Assembly: GCA_036514635.1 (NCBI GenBank)
Contig: DATBWU010000036.1
Span: 1-16,489 of the forward strand
Direction of reading: 5' to 3'
Length of the DNA stretch: 16,489 nucleotides
Source of the DNA: DASSFZ01 sp036514635
GTDB taxonomy: Bacteria > Chloroflexota > Anaerolineae > Fen-1058
Shown: piece after piece, positions 1-7,583 of the stretch
Position numbering within the stretch: the stretch's first letter is position 1
Layout: each line of letters starts with the position of its first letter
Notes under the pieces: generated by a model
What the model was told of the DNA's origin: nothing
The model's database searches: none
The model's input: the letters and a program-made list of their open reading frames with translations, nothing else
Translations under genes and position numbers: made by a program

Positions 1-29
1 CGCCGACTCGCCGCTACTCGCCCCGACCT

Positions 30-1403
30 TTATCGTTCGCCGCCCAGCAGGCTCAAGAAGTGGATCGAGGCCTCGATGCCGCGATAGAAATTGGGTAGGT
101 GGAATTTTTCGTTGGGCGCGTGCAGGTTGTCGTCGGTCAGCCCCAGACCCATCAGCACCGTGTCGATGCCGAGCATTTGCTTGAACGAGGCCACCACCGG
201 GATCGATCCGCCTTCGCGCAGAAAGACCGGTTTCGCGCCGAAGGCGCGCTGCAACGCGATGGCGGCGGCCTTGATCGCCGGGGTGTTCCGATCGACGAGG
301 ACACCTTGCCCACCGTGCAGCGACTTCGTCTCGACACGCACCTGCGGCGGCGCGATGCGCTTCAGGTGATCGCACAGCAGACGGCTGATCTCGCGGTGAT
401 CCTGATCGGCCACCAGCCGGCAACTGATTTTGGCTCCGGCTTTCGCGGGCAGGACGGTCTTGCTGCCTTCGCCCTGATACCCGCCCCAGATGCCGTTGAT
501 TTCCAGCGTGGGACGTGCGGTGACCTGCTCCAGTACCGTGTACCCGGTCTCGCCCCAGGTTTGCTCGACGCCGGCATCCTTTTTGAACTGCTCCTCGCCG
601 AACGGAACCTCGGCCAGCGTCTGGCGCTCGTCGTCGTCGATCGGGCGAACTTTGTCGTAGAAGCCCGGCACAGTGATGTGCCCGTTGGGGTCTTTTAGCG
701 ACGCGATCATCTCGACCAGTGCCTGAATCGGGTTGTAGATCGCGCCGCCGAACGAGCCGGAGTGCAGATCGGTAGCCGGGCCGGTCAGCTCGACCTGAAT
801 GTACGACAGCCCGCGCAGCCCGTAAGCGAGCGCGGGTAGGTCGGGGCGCAGCATGTGCGAATCGGAAATCAGCGCCACATCGGCAGCCAGCTCGGCCTTG
901 TGACTTTCGATGAAGGGATCGAGACTCGGCCCGCCGATTTCCTCCTCACCTTCGATGATGAACTTGAGGTTGACCGGGGGACGGCCCGTCGTCTTGAAGT
1001 ACGAATCGACTGCCTTGAAGTGTGCGAAGATCTGGCCCTTGTCGTCGGACGCGCCGCGCCCGTACAGGTCGTCGCCGCGCACCACCGGCTCGAACGGGTC
1101 CGAATGCCACAGGCTAAGCGGATCGACCGGCTGCACGTCGTAATGGCCGTAAATCAGCAGCGTAGGCCGATCTTGGCCTGCACCCGGCCAGTCGGCCAGC
1201 ACGATCGGATGGCCGGCGGTCGGGTGCACCGATGCACTGAAGCCGATGGACATGAGGTGTTCGGCGGCCCACTGCGCGGCGCGTTCAATGTCGGGCTTGT
1301 GGTTCGGTTGGGCGCTGATGCTGGGGATCGAGATGAACTGCTTAAGCTCGGCGAGATGCTGCTCGCGGTGATCGCGGGCATATTGCAGGGCGTTAGACGA
1401 CAT
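30..1403 (-). CDS. M20 family metallopeptidase (dipeptidase)
   Basis: Zinc-dependent exopeptidase of the M20 family (ArgE/DapE/CNDP/CPG2 group), probably cytosolic and cleaving dipeptides or acylated amino acids. Numbering from the chosen start, the di-metal site is visible: H87 and D89 in GHYDVQP, bridging D120 in GRGASDDKG, the catalytic and ligand pair E153/E154 in EGEEEIGG, D181 in SDSH, and H428 near the C-terminus in LHAPNEKF. The dimerisation (lid) domain lies between, with H214 in DLHSGSFGG. At 457 aa it is full length for the CNDP-like subgroup. The frame stays open to 1445, but ATG 1403 has a GGAGAG Shine-Dalgarno sequence just upstream and gives the usual N-terminus, so it was chosen. 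It is transcribed leftward, divergent from the S1 gene, with a repeat-filled gap between them. Family assignment is firm; the substrate is not known. Confidence 0.93.
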   Translation of the reverse strand: MSSNALQYARDHREQHLAELKQFISIPSISAQPNHKPDIERAAQWAAEHLMSIGFSASVHPTAGHPIVLADWPGAGQDRPTLLIYGHYDVQPVDPLSLWHSDPFEPVVRGDDLYGRGASDDKGQIFAHFKAVDSYFKTTGRPPVNLKFIIEGEEEIGGPSLDPFIESHKAELAADVALISDSHMLRPDLPALAYGLRGLSYIQVELTGPATDLHSGSFGGAIYNPIQALVEMIASLKDPNGHITVPGFYDKVRPIDDDERQTLAEVPFGEEQFKKDAGVEQTWGETGYTVLEQVTARPTLEINGIWGGYQGEGSKTVLPAKAGAKISCRLVADQDHREISRLLCDHLKRIAPPQVRVETKSLHGGQGVLVDRNTPAIKAAAIALQRAFGAKPVFLREGGSIPVVASFKQMLGIDTVLMGLGLTDDNLHAPNEKFHLPNFYRGIEASIHFLSLLGGER

Positions 1404-1571
1404 GTTCTCTCCAGTCACAAGAACGAATAAACGGATACCACCCATGTGCCCGCTGGTCTAGCGGGGATTCGTTTATCCGAGCCTATCCGGTGCTTTGGCT
1501 CGGCTCAGACCTGCGCGCCGGCCCGAGGTCAACAGCTCACCTCCCTGAAACTCATGAAGAGCGAATCCGAC
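1404..1571. other. Upstream region of the M20 gene with two hairpins
   Basis: No gene is supported here. Two short stem-loops lie upstream of the leftward M20 gene: 1449-1454 pairs with 1460-1465 (6 bp, 5-nt loop) and 1477-1483 pairs with 1497-1503 (7 bp, 13-nt loop). I could not find a convincing -35/-10 pair for the M20 gene. The hairpins may belong to its leader or be further members of the repeat island to the right. Confidence 0.4.
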
Positions 1572-1764
1572 AGGACTTGTCCATAAATAACTTCCGGCTT
1601 TTGCTCCGCCGGACACATGCGCCGCGCTGCGCGCAGCGCAGTGCGGTGTGAGCAATCCGGCGGCTGAAAACGGCGGATTGCTCACACCGCACCTGCAAAC
1701 ACCGCAGGTGGGTGCAGGTGTCCGCCTTGAGCCTTAATCGGGAAGTAGTTCTTGGATGAGTCCT
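1572..1764. mobile_element. MITE-like non-coding element with imperfect terminal inverted repeats
   Basis: The ends are imperfect inverted repeats. The left end begins aggacttgtcc and reaches acttcc near 1595. The reverse complement of the right end begins aggactcatcc and reaches the same acttcc, for 19 of 26 matching positions. Inside lie a 19-bp perfect stem (1641-1659 with 1674-1692), a 16-nt perfect palindrome (1624-1639) and another hairpin (1690-1696 with 1704-1710). No credible reading frame is inside. The size (193 bp), the terminal repeats and the lack of coding content fit a non-autonomous transposable element. No target-site duplication is obvious. A structured RNA or a large bidirectional terminator is the alternative. 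Confidence 0.5.
1641..1692. repeat. 19-bp perfect inverted repeat (long hairpin)
   Basis: gtgcggtgtgagcaatccg at 1641-1659 is exactly complementary to 1674-1692, with a 14-nt loop. It is among the longest perfect stems in the window and sits at the centre of the MITE-like element. No T-run follows on either strand, so it is not a standard intrinsic terminator. Confidence 0.85.
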
Positions 1765-1805
1765 AAGCCGCGCTGAGAGCGTTCGGCAATTGCCTCACGC
1801 CTATC

Positions 1806-1919
1806 GCCCGACGATTCATCGTCGGGCTAATCAAGAAAAGCCGGATAAATCCGGCTGAAGCGGCAAACAGCCTGCTTCAGCCGGCTTCGCTTTTTCAGCC
1901 CGGTGATTCATCACCGGGC
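1806..1919. repeat. Chain of REP-like palindromes
   Basis: Several small hairpins follow one another: 1806-1827 (gcccgacga, ttca loop, 9-bp stem), 1839-1856 (agccggat, aa loop, 8-bp stem), an imperfect one near 1870-1886 around gcctgcttcagccggc, and 1898-1919 (gcccggtga, ttca loop, 9-bp stem). The first and last have the same architecture, including the ttca loop, but different stem bases, so stem pairing has been kept while the sequence changed. The block 1830-1919 recurs inverted at 16405-16489. This is typical of dispersed extragenic palindromic repeats; no coding potential is visible. Confidence 0.8.
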
Positions 1920-2128
1920 ATTGCTCGCGCTGGATAAAGGAAACCTGGCCCGAACTAGGGTTCAGACCCAGGCGTGGGGCCTCGCCACCCCCGGAACGGG
2001 GTCAGGCTGCCGCATGTGCGCTACAGGCTGAAACCTGCACTCCAGTGATTGGACAAAAGCCCACGTGATTATACTTTCGTTCACGACCTTCGGCAATGTG
2101 ATGCACAGAGGATTTTCTTCAAGCGTGG
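1920..2128. other. Gene-free stretch upstream of the S1 promoter
   Basis: No gene is supported. Small hairpins are present at 1987-2002 (5-bp stem, acccc with ggggt) and 2024-2037 (4-bp stem, cagg with cctg). The sequence around 1950-2040 has a patchy, repeat-like look (ggttcagaccc, ggaacggggtcaggctgcc, caggctgaaacctgc). From about 2060 the base composition becomes AT-richer, leading into the S1 promoter. Confidence 0.4.
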
Positions 2129-2157
2129 TTGCCTTTTGGTTGGAACCGGTTTATAAT
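2129..2157 (+). promoter_or_regulatory. Sigma70-type promoter of the S1 gene
   Basis: A perfect -10 box TATAAT (2152-2157) lies exactly 17 bp after a -35-like TTGCCT (2129-2134, 4 of 6 consensus). Initiation near 2164 would give a leader of about 26 nt before the ATG at 2190. It sits in an AT-rich patch of otherwise GC-rich DNA. Confidence 0.8.
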
Positions 2158-2189
2158 CTCTTCACTCTTATCCGCAATGGGGGCAGGTC

Positions 2190-3461
2190 ATGGTGGAGCA
2201 CGACGAACAGAGGTCGGGTGAAAGGAGTGCGCCTCCGAGCCAATCAAGCGAACAATCTTCAATGCAGGAGCTGCTGGACGCCCAGGATTTCCGACAGTTT
2301 AAGCGCGGCGACATGCTGCGCGGCAAGATTGTCCGGATTGAGGCCAGCGAGATTTTGGTCGATGTCGGGACGAAATCGGAAGGCGTAATCAGTCTGCGTG
2401 AGATGGACAGCGCGACGAGCGAGGCGGTAGTCGATCTGCACGAAGGCGACGAGGTGCAGGCTGTGGTCGTCTCACCGGAAGACCGCGATGGGCGCGTGGT
2501 GTTGGCTTTGGGCCGCTCGCACACCGATCGCGACTGGAAGGACGCCGAAGCGCTGTTTCAATCGCAGGATGTGTTTGAAGGCGTAGTGGCGGGCCATAAT
2601 AAGGGCGGGCTGATTATCAAAATCGGCAAGGTGCGCGGCTTCGTGCCGGCCTCGCAACTGGTGTCCGCGCGTGGCGGCGAGGGCGAAGGAGGTGAAGAGA
2701 GCCGGGAAGCCAGCAAGGAAAAGCGTTGGGCGGCGATGACCGGCCAGACGCTGCAACTGAAGGTCATCGAGCTGGATCGACAGCGCAACCGGCTGATCCT
2801 ATCCGAGCGCGCTGCCATGCGCGACTGGCGCAAGACGCAAAAAGAGCGACTTCTTTCGGAACTGAAGGAAGGTGACATCCGCGAAGGCAAGGTGATCAGC
2901 CTGGCCGATTTCGGCGCATTCATCGACCTGGGCGGCGCGGACGGGTTGGTGCACCTGTCGGAGATTTCTTGGAAACGGGTTAACCATCCACGGGAAGTCT
3001 TGAAAGTTGGGCAGATCGTGAAGGCGCAGGTCATCAATATTGATACCGAGCGCAAACGCATCGGTTTGAGCCTGAAGCGCCTGGAGATGGATCCGTGGGC
3101 CTCGGTGGAAAAGCGCTACAAGGTCGGCCAGTTAGTCGAAGGGACCATCACCAAACTTGCCAAATTCGGCGCGTTTGCCCGCGTCAAGGATGATGAGGAA
3201 ATCGAAGGGTTGATCCACGTTTCGGAACTATCCGACGGTCATGTCAATCATCCAAAAGAGGTGGTTCACGAGGGACAGGTGGTAACGCTTCGTATTATCC
3301 GCATTGAACCAGAGGAGCGGCGGCTGGGCCTGAGCCTGAAGCGTGTAGCCAAGGGCGAATACGCTGATACGGATTGGCAGCAAGGATTGGCCGAAGCAAC
3401 CAATGGTGAACCCCCCACCGATGAACCCTCCGGGGACAGTGGGCCGGCTCCAGAGGGGTAA
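2190..3461 (+). CDS. rpsA: S1 RNA-binding domain protein, ribosomal protein S1 homolog
   Basis: It has four S1 (OB-fold) RNA-binding domains at about residues 40-108, 126-207, 227-297 and 311-386. The third and fourth carry the strong S1 signatures FGAFIDLGGADGLVHLSEIS and FGAFARVKDDEEIEGLIHVSEL, each ending in GLSLKR. The acidic, low-complexity tails at both ends (1-25 and 390-423) look disordered. At 423 aa it matches the four-domain S1 proteins of Gram-positive bacteria and Chloroflexota rather than the six-domain E. coli form. Such proteins bind mRNA at the ribosome and help initiation on structured leaders. ATG 2190 is preceded by a G-rich stretch (gggggcaggtc); ATG 2262 at residue 25 is a less likely alternative. 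It has its own promoter. Domain identity is certain; true S1 function is likely but not proven. Confidence 0.9.
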   Translation: MVEHDEQRSGERSAPPSQSSEQSSMQELLDAQDFRQFKRGDMLRGKIVRIEASEILVDVGTKSEGVISLREMDSATSEAVVDLHEGDEVQAVVVSPEDRDGRVVLALGRSHTDRDWKDAEALFQSQDVFEGVVAGHNKGGLIIKIGKVRGFVPASQLVSARGGEGEGGEESREASKEKRWAAMTGQTLQLKVIELDRQRNRLILSERAAMRDWRKTQKERLLSELKEGDIREGKVISLADFGAFIDLGGADGLVHLSEISWKRVNHPREVLKVGQIVKAQVINIDTERKRIGLSLKRLEMDPWASVEKRYKVGQLVEGTITKLAKFGAFARVKDDEEIEGLIHVSELSDGHVNHPKEVVHEGQVVTLRIIRIEPEERRLGLSLKRVAKGEYADTDWQQGLAEATNGEPPTDEPSGDSGPAPEG

Positions 3462-3635
3462 CAGGCGCGTAACAGTTGCCTTTCACCCTCGTTATCCCTC
3501 ACGCCAAAATCCAAAAGCGTGATATATTTCTAGGGAGCGCCGAACCCACAGCGGGACCGGCGCTCCCGTCAATGAAGCGAGGTTTGATTGCCCCGGCGTA
3601 ATTCTGGTGGGATTTGACCGGGACGGAGGTTGAAC
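3462..3635 (+). other. Intergenic and leader region between S1 and clpC
   Basis: At the left, 3453-3462 can pair with 3491-3500 (10 bp with one G-U), overlapping the S1 stop codon; no T-run follows, so any terminator here would be weak. A TATATT at 3523-3528 could be a -10 box but lacks a recognisable -35. A 10-bp perfect hairpin follows (3533-3567). Neither a CIRCE element nor a full CtsR operator was found, although one TTTGACC half-site is at about 3613-3619. Confidence 0.45.
3533..3567 (+). promoter_or_regulatory. 10-bp hairpin in the clpC leader
   Basis: gggagcgccg (3533-3542) is perfectly complementary to 3558-3567 across a 15-nt loop. It lies directly after the TATATT candidate -10 and about 70 nt before the clpC start. 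It could be an operator, an mRNA-stabilising 5' hairpin or a terminator remnant; no T-run follows. Confidence 0.5.
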
Positions 3636-6134
3636 GTGTCCAACAAACTCGATCGGTTTACCCAACGCGCGCGGCGCGTGCTGACCTTTGCGCAGGAAGA
3701 AGCCGAGCGATTGAATCATAACTACATCGGCACGGAGCACTTATTGCTCGGCCTGATGCGAGAGGAAAGCGGGGTCGCCGGCCGCGTGTTGCGCTCGCTG
3801 AACGTGCAGCCGGGCCAGGTGATGGAAATGGTCGAGCGCATCACCGGCCCGGGCCGGCGCACGCCGTTCAGCAAGATCGATCTGACGCCGCGCACCAAGC
3901 GGGTGATTGAGCTGGCCGTCGAAGAGGCACGCCGCATGGGCCACCACTACATCGGCACGGAGCACCTGCTCTTGGGATTGGTGCGCCAGGGTGACGGTGT
4001 GGCGATGGACATTTTGCGGCAGTTGGGTGTGACGCCGGAGCACATCCGGCGCGAGATGGCGAAGGAATTGCAGGAAGCCTCGCAGGGCTATGCCCCCTCA
4101 CGCGAGGGGAGGCCGCCACCCAGGAAAGAGCGCGCCAAGACGCCCCTGGTCGATCAACTGGCGACCGACCTGACGGCGATGGCCGAAGAAGGCAAACTCG
4201 ATCCCGTCATTGGCCGCGAGACCGAGATCGAGCGCGTCATCCAGATTCTCTCTCGCCGCACCAAGAATAACCCGGCGCTCATCGGCGAGCCGGGCGTCGG
4301 CAAGACGGCCATCGTCGAGGGGCTGGCCCAGCGCATCGTGAACGGGCAGACACCGGAATCGCTGTTGGGCAAGCGCGTGCTGCAATTGGACGTGGGATCG
4401 CTAGTGGCCGGGACGATGTATCGCGGCCAGTTCGAAGAGCGCCTGAAGCGTGTGATCGAAGAGCTCAGGAACTCGGACGCGATCCTGTTCATCGACGAGG
4501 CGCACATGCTGGTGGGCGCGGGCGCGGCGGGATCGGCCATCGATGCGGCCAACATTCTCAAGCCGGCGCTGGCGCGCGGCGAATTGCAATGTATCGGCGC
4601 GACGACGCTGAACGAGTACCGCAAATACATCGAGAGTGACGCCGCGCTGGAACGCCGCTTCCAGCCCGTGTTGGTCGACGAGCCGAGCATCGACGAGACG
4701 ATCGAAATTCTCAAGGGTATCCGCGAGCGCTACGAGCAACATCACAAGCTGCGCATCACCGACGCGGCGCTGGAACAGGCGGCTCGCCTGGCTGCGCGCT
4801 ACATCCCCGATCATTTCATGCCGGACAAGGCCATCGATCTGATCGACGAAGCGTCGTCGCGCGTGCGCATGTACAAAGCGCCGCAGACCAAGCGCCTGCA
4901 GGAGGCGCACGCCGAATTGAAGCATGTGCAGAAAGAGAAGGAGCACGCGCTGGAAGAGCGCCGCTACGACGACGCCGCCGACCTGCGCAACCGCGAGGAA
5001 GACTTGCTGGAGCAGATCGAGCAGGTCCGCGCCAACTGGGAACACGGCGAAGACGTGACCCAGGTGACGCCTGAAGACATCGCCGAGATGGTCAGCATGT
5101 GGACGGGCATCCCCGTGACACGCATCGCCGGCGAAGAGTCTGCGCGGCTGATCCACATGGAAGAAGACCTGCACAAGCGCATCGTCGGCCAGAACGAAGC
5201 GATCGAGTCGATGTCGAAAGCCGTGCGCCGGGCGCGCGCCGGCCTGAAAGACCCTCGGCGGCCGATTGGCTCATTCATGTTCCTCGGCCCGACCGGCGTG
5301 GGCAAGACCGAGCTGACGAAGGCGCTGGCCGAGTTGCTCTTCGGCAGTGAGGACGCGCTGATCCAGATCGACATGAGCGAATTTATGGAGCGGCACAACG
5401 TGTCGCGGCTGGTCGGCGCGCCGCCCGGCTACGTCGGTTACGACGACGCGGGCCAGTTGACCGAAACCGTTCGCCGCCGCCCCTATTCGATTGTCGTCTT
5501 CGACGAGGTCGAGAAGGCGCATCCCGAAGTCTTCAATATGCTGCTGCAGATCATGGAAGAGGGCCACCTGACCGACGCGCGCGGGCGCAAGGTCGATTTC
5601 CGCAACACGATCATCATCATGACCAGCAACATCGGCGCGGACATGATCCAGCGCCAGACCTCGCTGGGATTCAACATCAAGCGCGACGAGGTTCAAGAAG
5701 CGAGCCTGGCTTATAGCGACATGCGCAAGAAACTGACCGAGGCGTTGAAGCGCGCCTTCCGGCCCGAGTTCATCAATCGGCTCGATAGCGTTGTCGTCTT
5801 CCGTGCGCTGAGCAAAGACGACATCAAGCAAATCGTCAGCCTGGAATTGGTGAAGGTGCAGGAGCGCTTGAAGGATCGCCACATCAAGATCGAAGCGACC
5901 GAGGCGGCCAGGACCTTCCTCGCCGACAAAGGCTACGATCAGGACTACGGCGCGCGCCCGCTGCGGCGCGTCATCCAAAACGAAGTGGAAGACAAATTGT
6001 CCGACGGCTTCCTATCCGGCAAGTTCAAGGATGGCGACACTGTCGTGATCGACCTGCTGGAAGGCAATCTCGACTTCCGTGTGGTGCGCGATGCGCCGGA
6101 GACGCCGGTTGTGCAGGAAGCGGTGTTGGCGTGA
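3636..6134 (+). CDS. clpC: ATP-dependent Clp protease ATPase subunit ClpC
   Basis: AAA+ unfoldase that feeds substrates to ClpP. Domains in order (numbering from GTG): paired Clp N-terminal repeats (about 3-140, with two NYIGTEHLLLGL/HYIGTEHLLLGL motifs); first AAA+ module with Walker A GEPGVGKT (217-224) and Walker B ILFIDEAH (283-290); a short middle domain with a UVR-type segment (about 433-461); second AAA+ module with Walker A GPTGVGKT (551-558) and Walker B VVFDEVEKAH (620-629); and a C-terminal D2-small domain. An LGF tripeptide at about 677-679 sits where the ClpP-docking loop is expected. The short middle domain plus UVR segment separates it from ClpB. GTG 3636 is chosen because GGAGG lies 6 nt upstream; an in-frame TTG at 3630 directly abuts that site. 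No ctsR, mcsA or mcsB is adjacent. Confidence 0.97.
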   Translation: MSNKLDRFTQRARRVLTFAQEEAERLNHNYIGTEHLLLGLMREESGVAGRVLRSLNVQPGQVMEMVERITGPGRRTPFSKIDLTPRTKRVIELAVEEARRMGHHYIGTEHLLLGLVRQGDGVAMDILRQLGVTPEHIRREMAKELQEASQGYAPSREGRPPPRKERAKTPLVDQLATDLTAMAEEGKLDPVIGRETEIERVIQILSRRTKNNPALIGEPGVGKTAIVEGLAQRIVNGQTPESLLGKRVLQLDVGSLVAGTMYRGQFEERLKRVIEELRNSDAILFIDEAHMLVGAGAAGSAIDAANILKPALARGELQCIGATTLNEYRKYIESDAALERRFQPVLVDEPSIDETIEILKGIRERYEQHHKLRITDAALEQAARLAARYIPDHFMPDKAIDLIDEASSRVRMYKAPQTKRLQEAHAELKHVQKEKEHALEERRYDDAADLRNREEDLLEQIEQVRANWEHGEDVTQVTPEDIAEMVSMWTGIPVTRIAGEESARLIHMEEDLHKRIVGQNEAIESMSKAVRRARAGLKDPRRPIGSFMFLGPTGVGKTELTKALAELLFGSEDALIQIDMSEFMERHNVSRLVGAPPGYVGYDDAGQLTETVRRRPYSIVVFDEVEKAHPEVFNMLLQIMEEGHLTDARGRKVDFRNTIIIMTSNIGADMIQRQTSLGFNIKRDEVQEASLAYSDMRKKLTEALKRAFRPEFINRLDSVVVFRALSKDDIKQIVSLELVKVQERLKDRHIKIEATEAARTFLADKGYDQDYGARPLRRVIQNEVEDKLSDGFLSGKFKDGDTVVIDLLEGNLDFRVVRDAPETPVVQEAVLA

Positions 6135-6160
6135 TAGAAGTGTGAGAGTGTGGGAGTTGG

Positions 6161-6190
6161 GCCGCCGGGTGAAAGTCCGGCGGCTTTTTT
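6161..6190 (+). terminator. Intrinsic terminator of clpC
   Basis: gccgccgg (6161-6168) pairs perfectly with 6177-6184 over an 8-nt loop, followed at once by six T residues (6185-6190) and more T-rich sequence. It starts 26 nt after the clpC stop codon. Classical rho-independent form. Confidence 0.93.
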
Positions 6191-6215
6191 GTTTGCTTGT
6201 AACTGCGCACACGGC

Positions 6216-6266
6216 GATGGGTCATCAACGGATGGGTCATCAACGGATGGGTCATCAACGGATGGG
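6216..6266. repeat. 15-bp tandem repeat, three copies plus a partial
   Basis: gatgggtcatcaacg occurs three times without change at 6216-6230, 6231-6245 and 6246-6260, then a partial gatggg. The perfect identity suggests recent expansion by slippage. It lies between the clpC terminator and the methyltransferase promoter. It is not CRISPR: there are no spacers. Confidence 0.95.
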
Positions 6267-6289
6267 AAACGGACAAGCGGATAGAAACG

Positions 6290-6319
6290 GATGGAAGCGG
6301 ATGGAAGCGGATGGAAGCG
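6290..6319. repeat. 10-bp tandem repeat, three copies
   Basis: gatggaagcg is repeated three times exactly (6290-6299, 6300-6309, 6310-6319) and runs straight into the TATAAT box of the next gene. The stretch 6267-6289 between this and the 15-bp array has related units (aaacgg, aagcgg), so both arrays may derive from one purine-rich seed. Confidence 0.93.
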
Positions 6320-6321
6320 GA

Positions 6322-6327
6322 TATAAT
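6322..6327 (+). promoter_or_regulatory. -10 box of the methyltransferase gene
   Basis: A perfect TATAAT lies 7 nt before ATG 6335. Where a -35 would be expected there is only the 10-bp repeat (ggatgg), so recognition would depend mainly on the -10 box. The position predicts initiation at or next to the start codon. Confidence 0.6.
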
Positions 6328-6334
6328 TCGGGCG

Positions 6335-7579
6335 ATGGGCCAACCAACTATCCAACCATCCAACCAACCGGTCACCTTGCGCCTCGATGCGATGGCTTAC
6401 GGCGGCGATGCGATCGGCCGCGTGGATGGTAAAGCGATCTTTGTGCACGGCGGGATCGCCGGTGAGGTGGTGCGCGCTGAGATCGTCGCGGATCGGGGTC
6501 GATTCGCGCAGGCGCGTGTGGTGGAGGTTGTCGAAGCCTCGCCGGATCGCGTCACTGCACCCTGCCCGCACTTCGGGTTCGATGCGAATGCGTGCGGCGG
6601 ATGCCACTGGCAGCACATCGACTATGCTGCGCAGGTGCGCTTCAAGACCGATATTGTGCGCGAGCAGTTGAGACGTATCGGGCGGATCGGCGCGGTGCCC
6701 GTGCGCGATACGATTCCTAATCCCCACCCGTGGGCGTATCGCAATCACGTTCAGTTCAGCGTGACGGCCGATGGCCGCCCGGGGTTTCAGGCGGCGCGCA
6801 GCAATCGCGTGGTCCCGGTTCGGGAGTGCCACATCGTCGAGCCGCCGATTGCCGGGTGGCTGAAATCAGCCGGACGCCAGGAAGCGAGTCGAGTGGAAGT
6901 GCGCTCGTCAGATGGCGGTATGGCAGTTTGGAAGCCAGGTGTGGGCGCGTCGCATTTGCGATTCACAGTCAAAGGCGCGGTGTTCCGCGTATCTGCCGAG
7001 AGTTTCTTTCAGGTGAACACCTGGCTGATCGAGACATTGGTCGATTGGGTCGTTCAGGGACTCGAGTTGCGCGGCGGCGAGAGTGTGCTGGACGCCTACT
7101 GCGGGGTTGGCTTGTTCGCACGCTTCATCGCGCCGATCGCGCGTCGCGTCGTCGGGATCGAGTCGAGCCAGAGCGCGATAGCCGATGCGCGAGTGAATCT
7201 GGGACCATTTCAGAACGTCGAGCTGAGAGAGGGGCCGGTCGAGAATGAGTTGGCGGGGGCCGGGGACTTGGACGCGGCGATCGTCGATCCGCCCAGGAGC
7301 GGCTGCGGGCCGGCGGTGATCGAGGGCCTGATCGCGAAGCGGGTGAGGCGACTGGTGTACGTGAGCTGCGATCCGTCGACGCTGGCCCGCGACGCGCGGC
7401 AGTTGATCGACAGCGGGTATCGGCTGGTGGATTTGCAGCCGCTTGACATGTTTCCGCACACGTATCACATCGAATGCGTCGCGCACTTCGAGCGCGAGCG
7501 TGGATCGAATTGGTTGCAGGACGGTAACCAAACCGATAGGTTTGGCGAATGCGAGTCGGGATATGATCGGAACGGGTGA
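6335..7579 (+). CDS. TrmA/RlmD-family RNA (uracil-5-)-methyltransferase
   Basis: SAM-dependent m5U methyltransferase for rRNA or tRNA. Numbering from ATG 6335: an N-terminal TRAM domain (about 12-70); a 4Fe-4S cluster motif C77, C87, C90 (CPHFG...ACGGCHWQ) with the fourth ligand C165 (RECH), at spacing close to E. coli RlmD; a SAM-binding loop DAYCGVGLFA (253-262); DPPRSG (318-323); catalytic nucleophile C345 in YVSCDPSTLARD; and general base E380 in HTYHIECV. At 415 aa it is normal length, with about 25 poorly conserved C-terminal residues. The frame is open from 6311, but that would place the start before the -10 box; ATG 6335 fits a leaderless mRNA, with no Shine-Dalgarno visible. The target uridine cannot be read from sequence, so no symbol is given. 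Confidence 0.93.
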   Translation: MGQPTIQPSNQPVTLRLDAMAYGGDAIGRVDGKAIFVHGGIAGEVVRAEIVADRGRFAQARVVEVVEASPDRVTAPCPHFGFDANACGGCHWQHIDYAAQVRFKTDIVREQLRRIGRIGAVPVRDTIPNPHPWAYRNHVQFSVTADGRPGFQAARSNRVVPVRECHIVEPPIAGWLKSAGRQEASRVEVRSSDGGMAVWKPGVGASHLRFTVKGAVFRVSAESFFQVNTWLIETLVDWVVQGLELRGGESVLDAYCGVGLFARFIAPIARRVVGIESSQSAIADARVNLGPFQNVELREGPVENELAGAGDLDAAIVDPPRSGCGPAVIEGLIAKRVRRLVYVSCDPSTLARDARQLIDSGYRLVDLQPLDMFPHTYHIECVAHFERERGSNWLQDGNQTDRFGECESGYDRNG

Positions 7580-7583
7580 CAGG

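Noticed and set aside
1446..1475. Possible tRNA fragment (ggtctagcggggattcg)
   Set aside because: No acceptor or anticodon stems can be built around it; it is explained by a short 6-bp hairpin.
1473..1685. 70-aa minus-strand frame in the repeat island
   Set aside because: It lies partly inside the palindromic MITE-like element and has no domain or Shine-Dalgarno; likely chance.
2065..2388. 107-aa plus-strand frame overlapping the S1 gene start
   Set aside because: It runs through the S1 promoter and into the S1 coding region in another frame, with no ribosome binding site or recognisable domain.
3613..3619. CtsR operator upstream of clpC
   Set aside because: Only one TTTGACC half-site is present; the second half at the required spacing is missing.
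4401..5174. 257-aa frame opposite clpC
   Set aside because: Antisense shadow of a strongly conserved ClpC region.
6216..6319. CRISPR-like array
   Set aside because: The repeats are directly adjacent with no unique spacers; they are simple tandem repeats.
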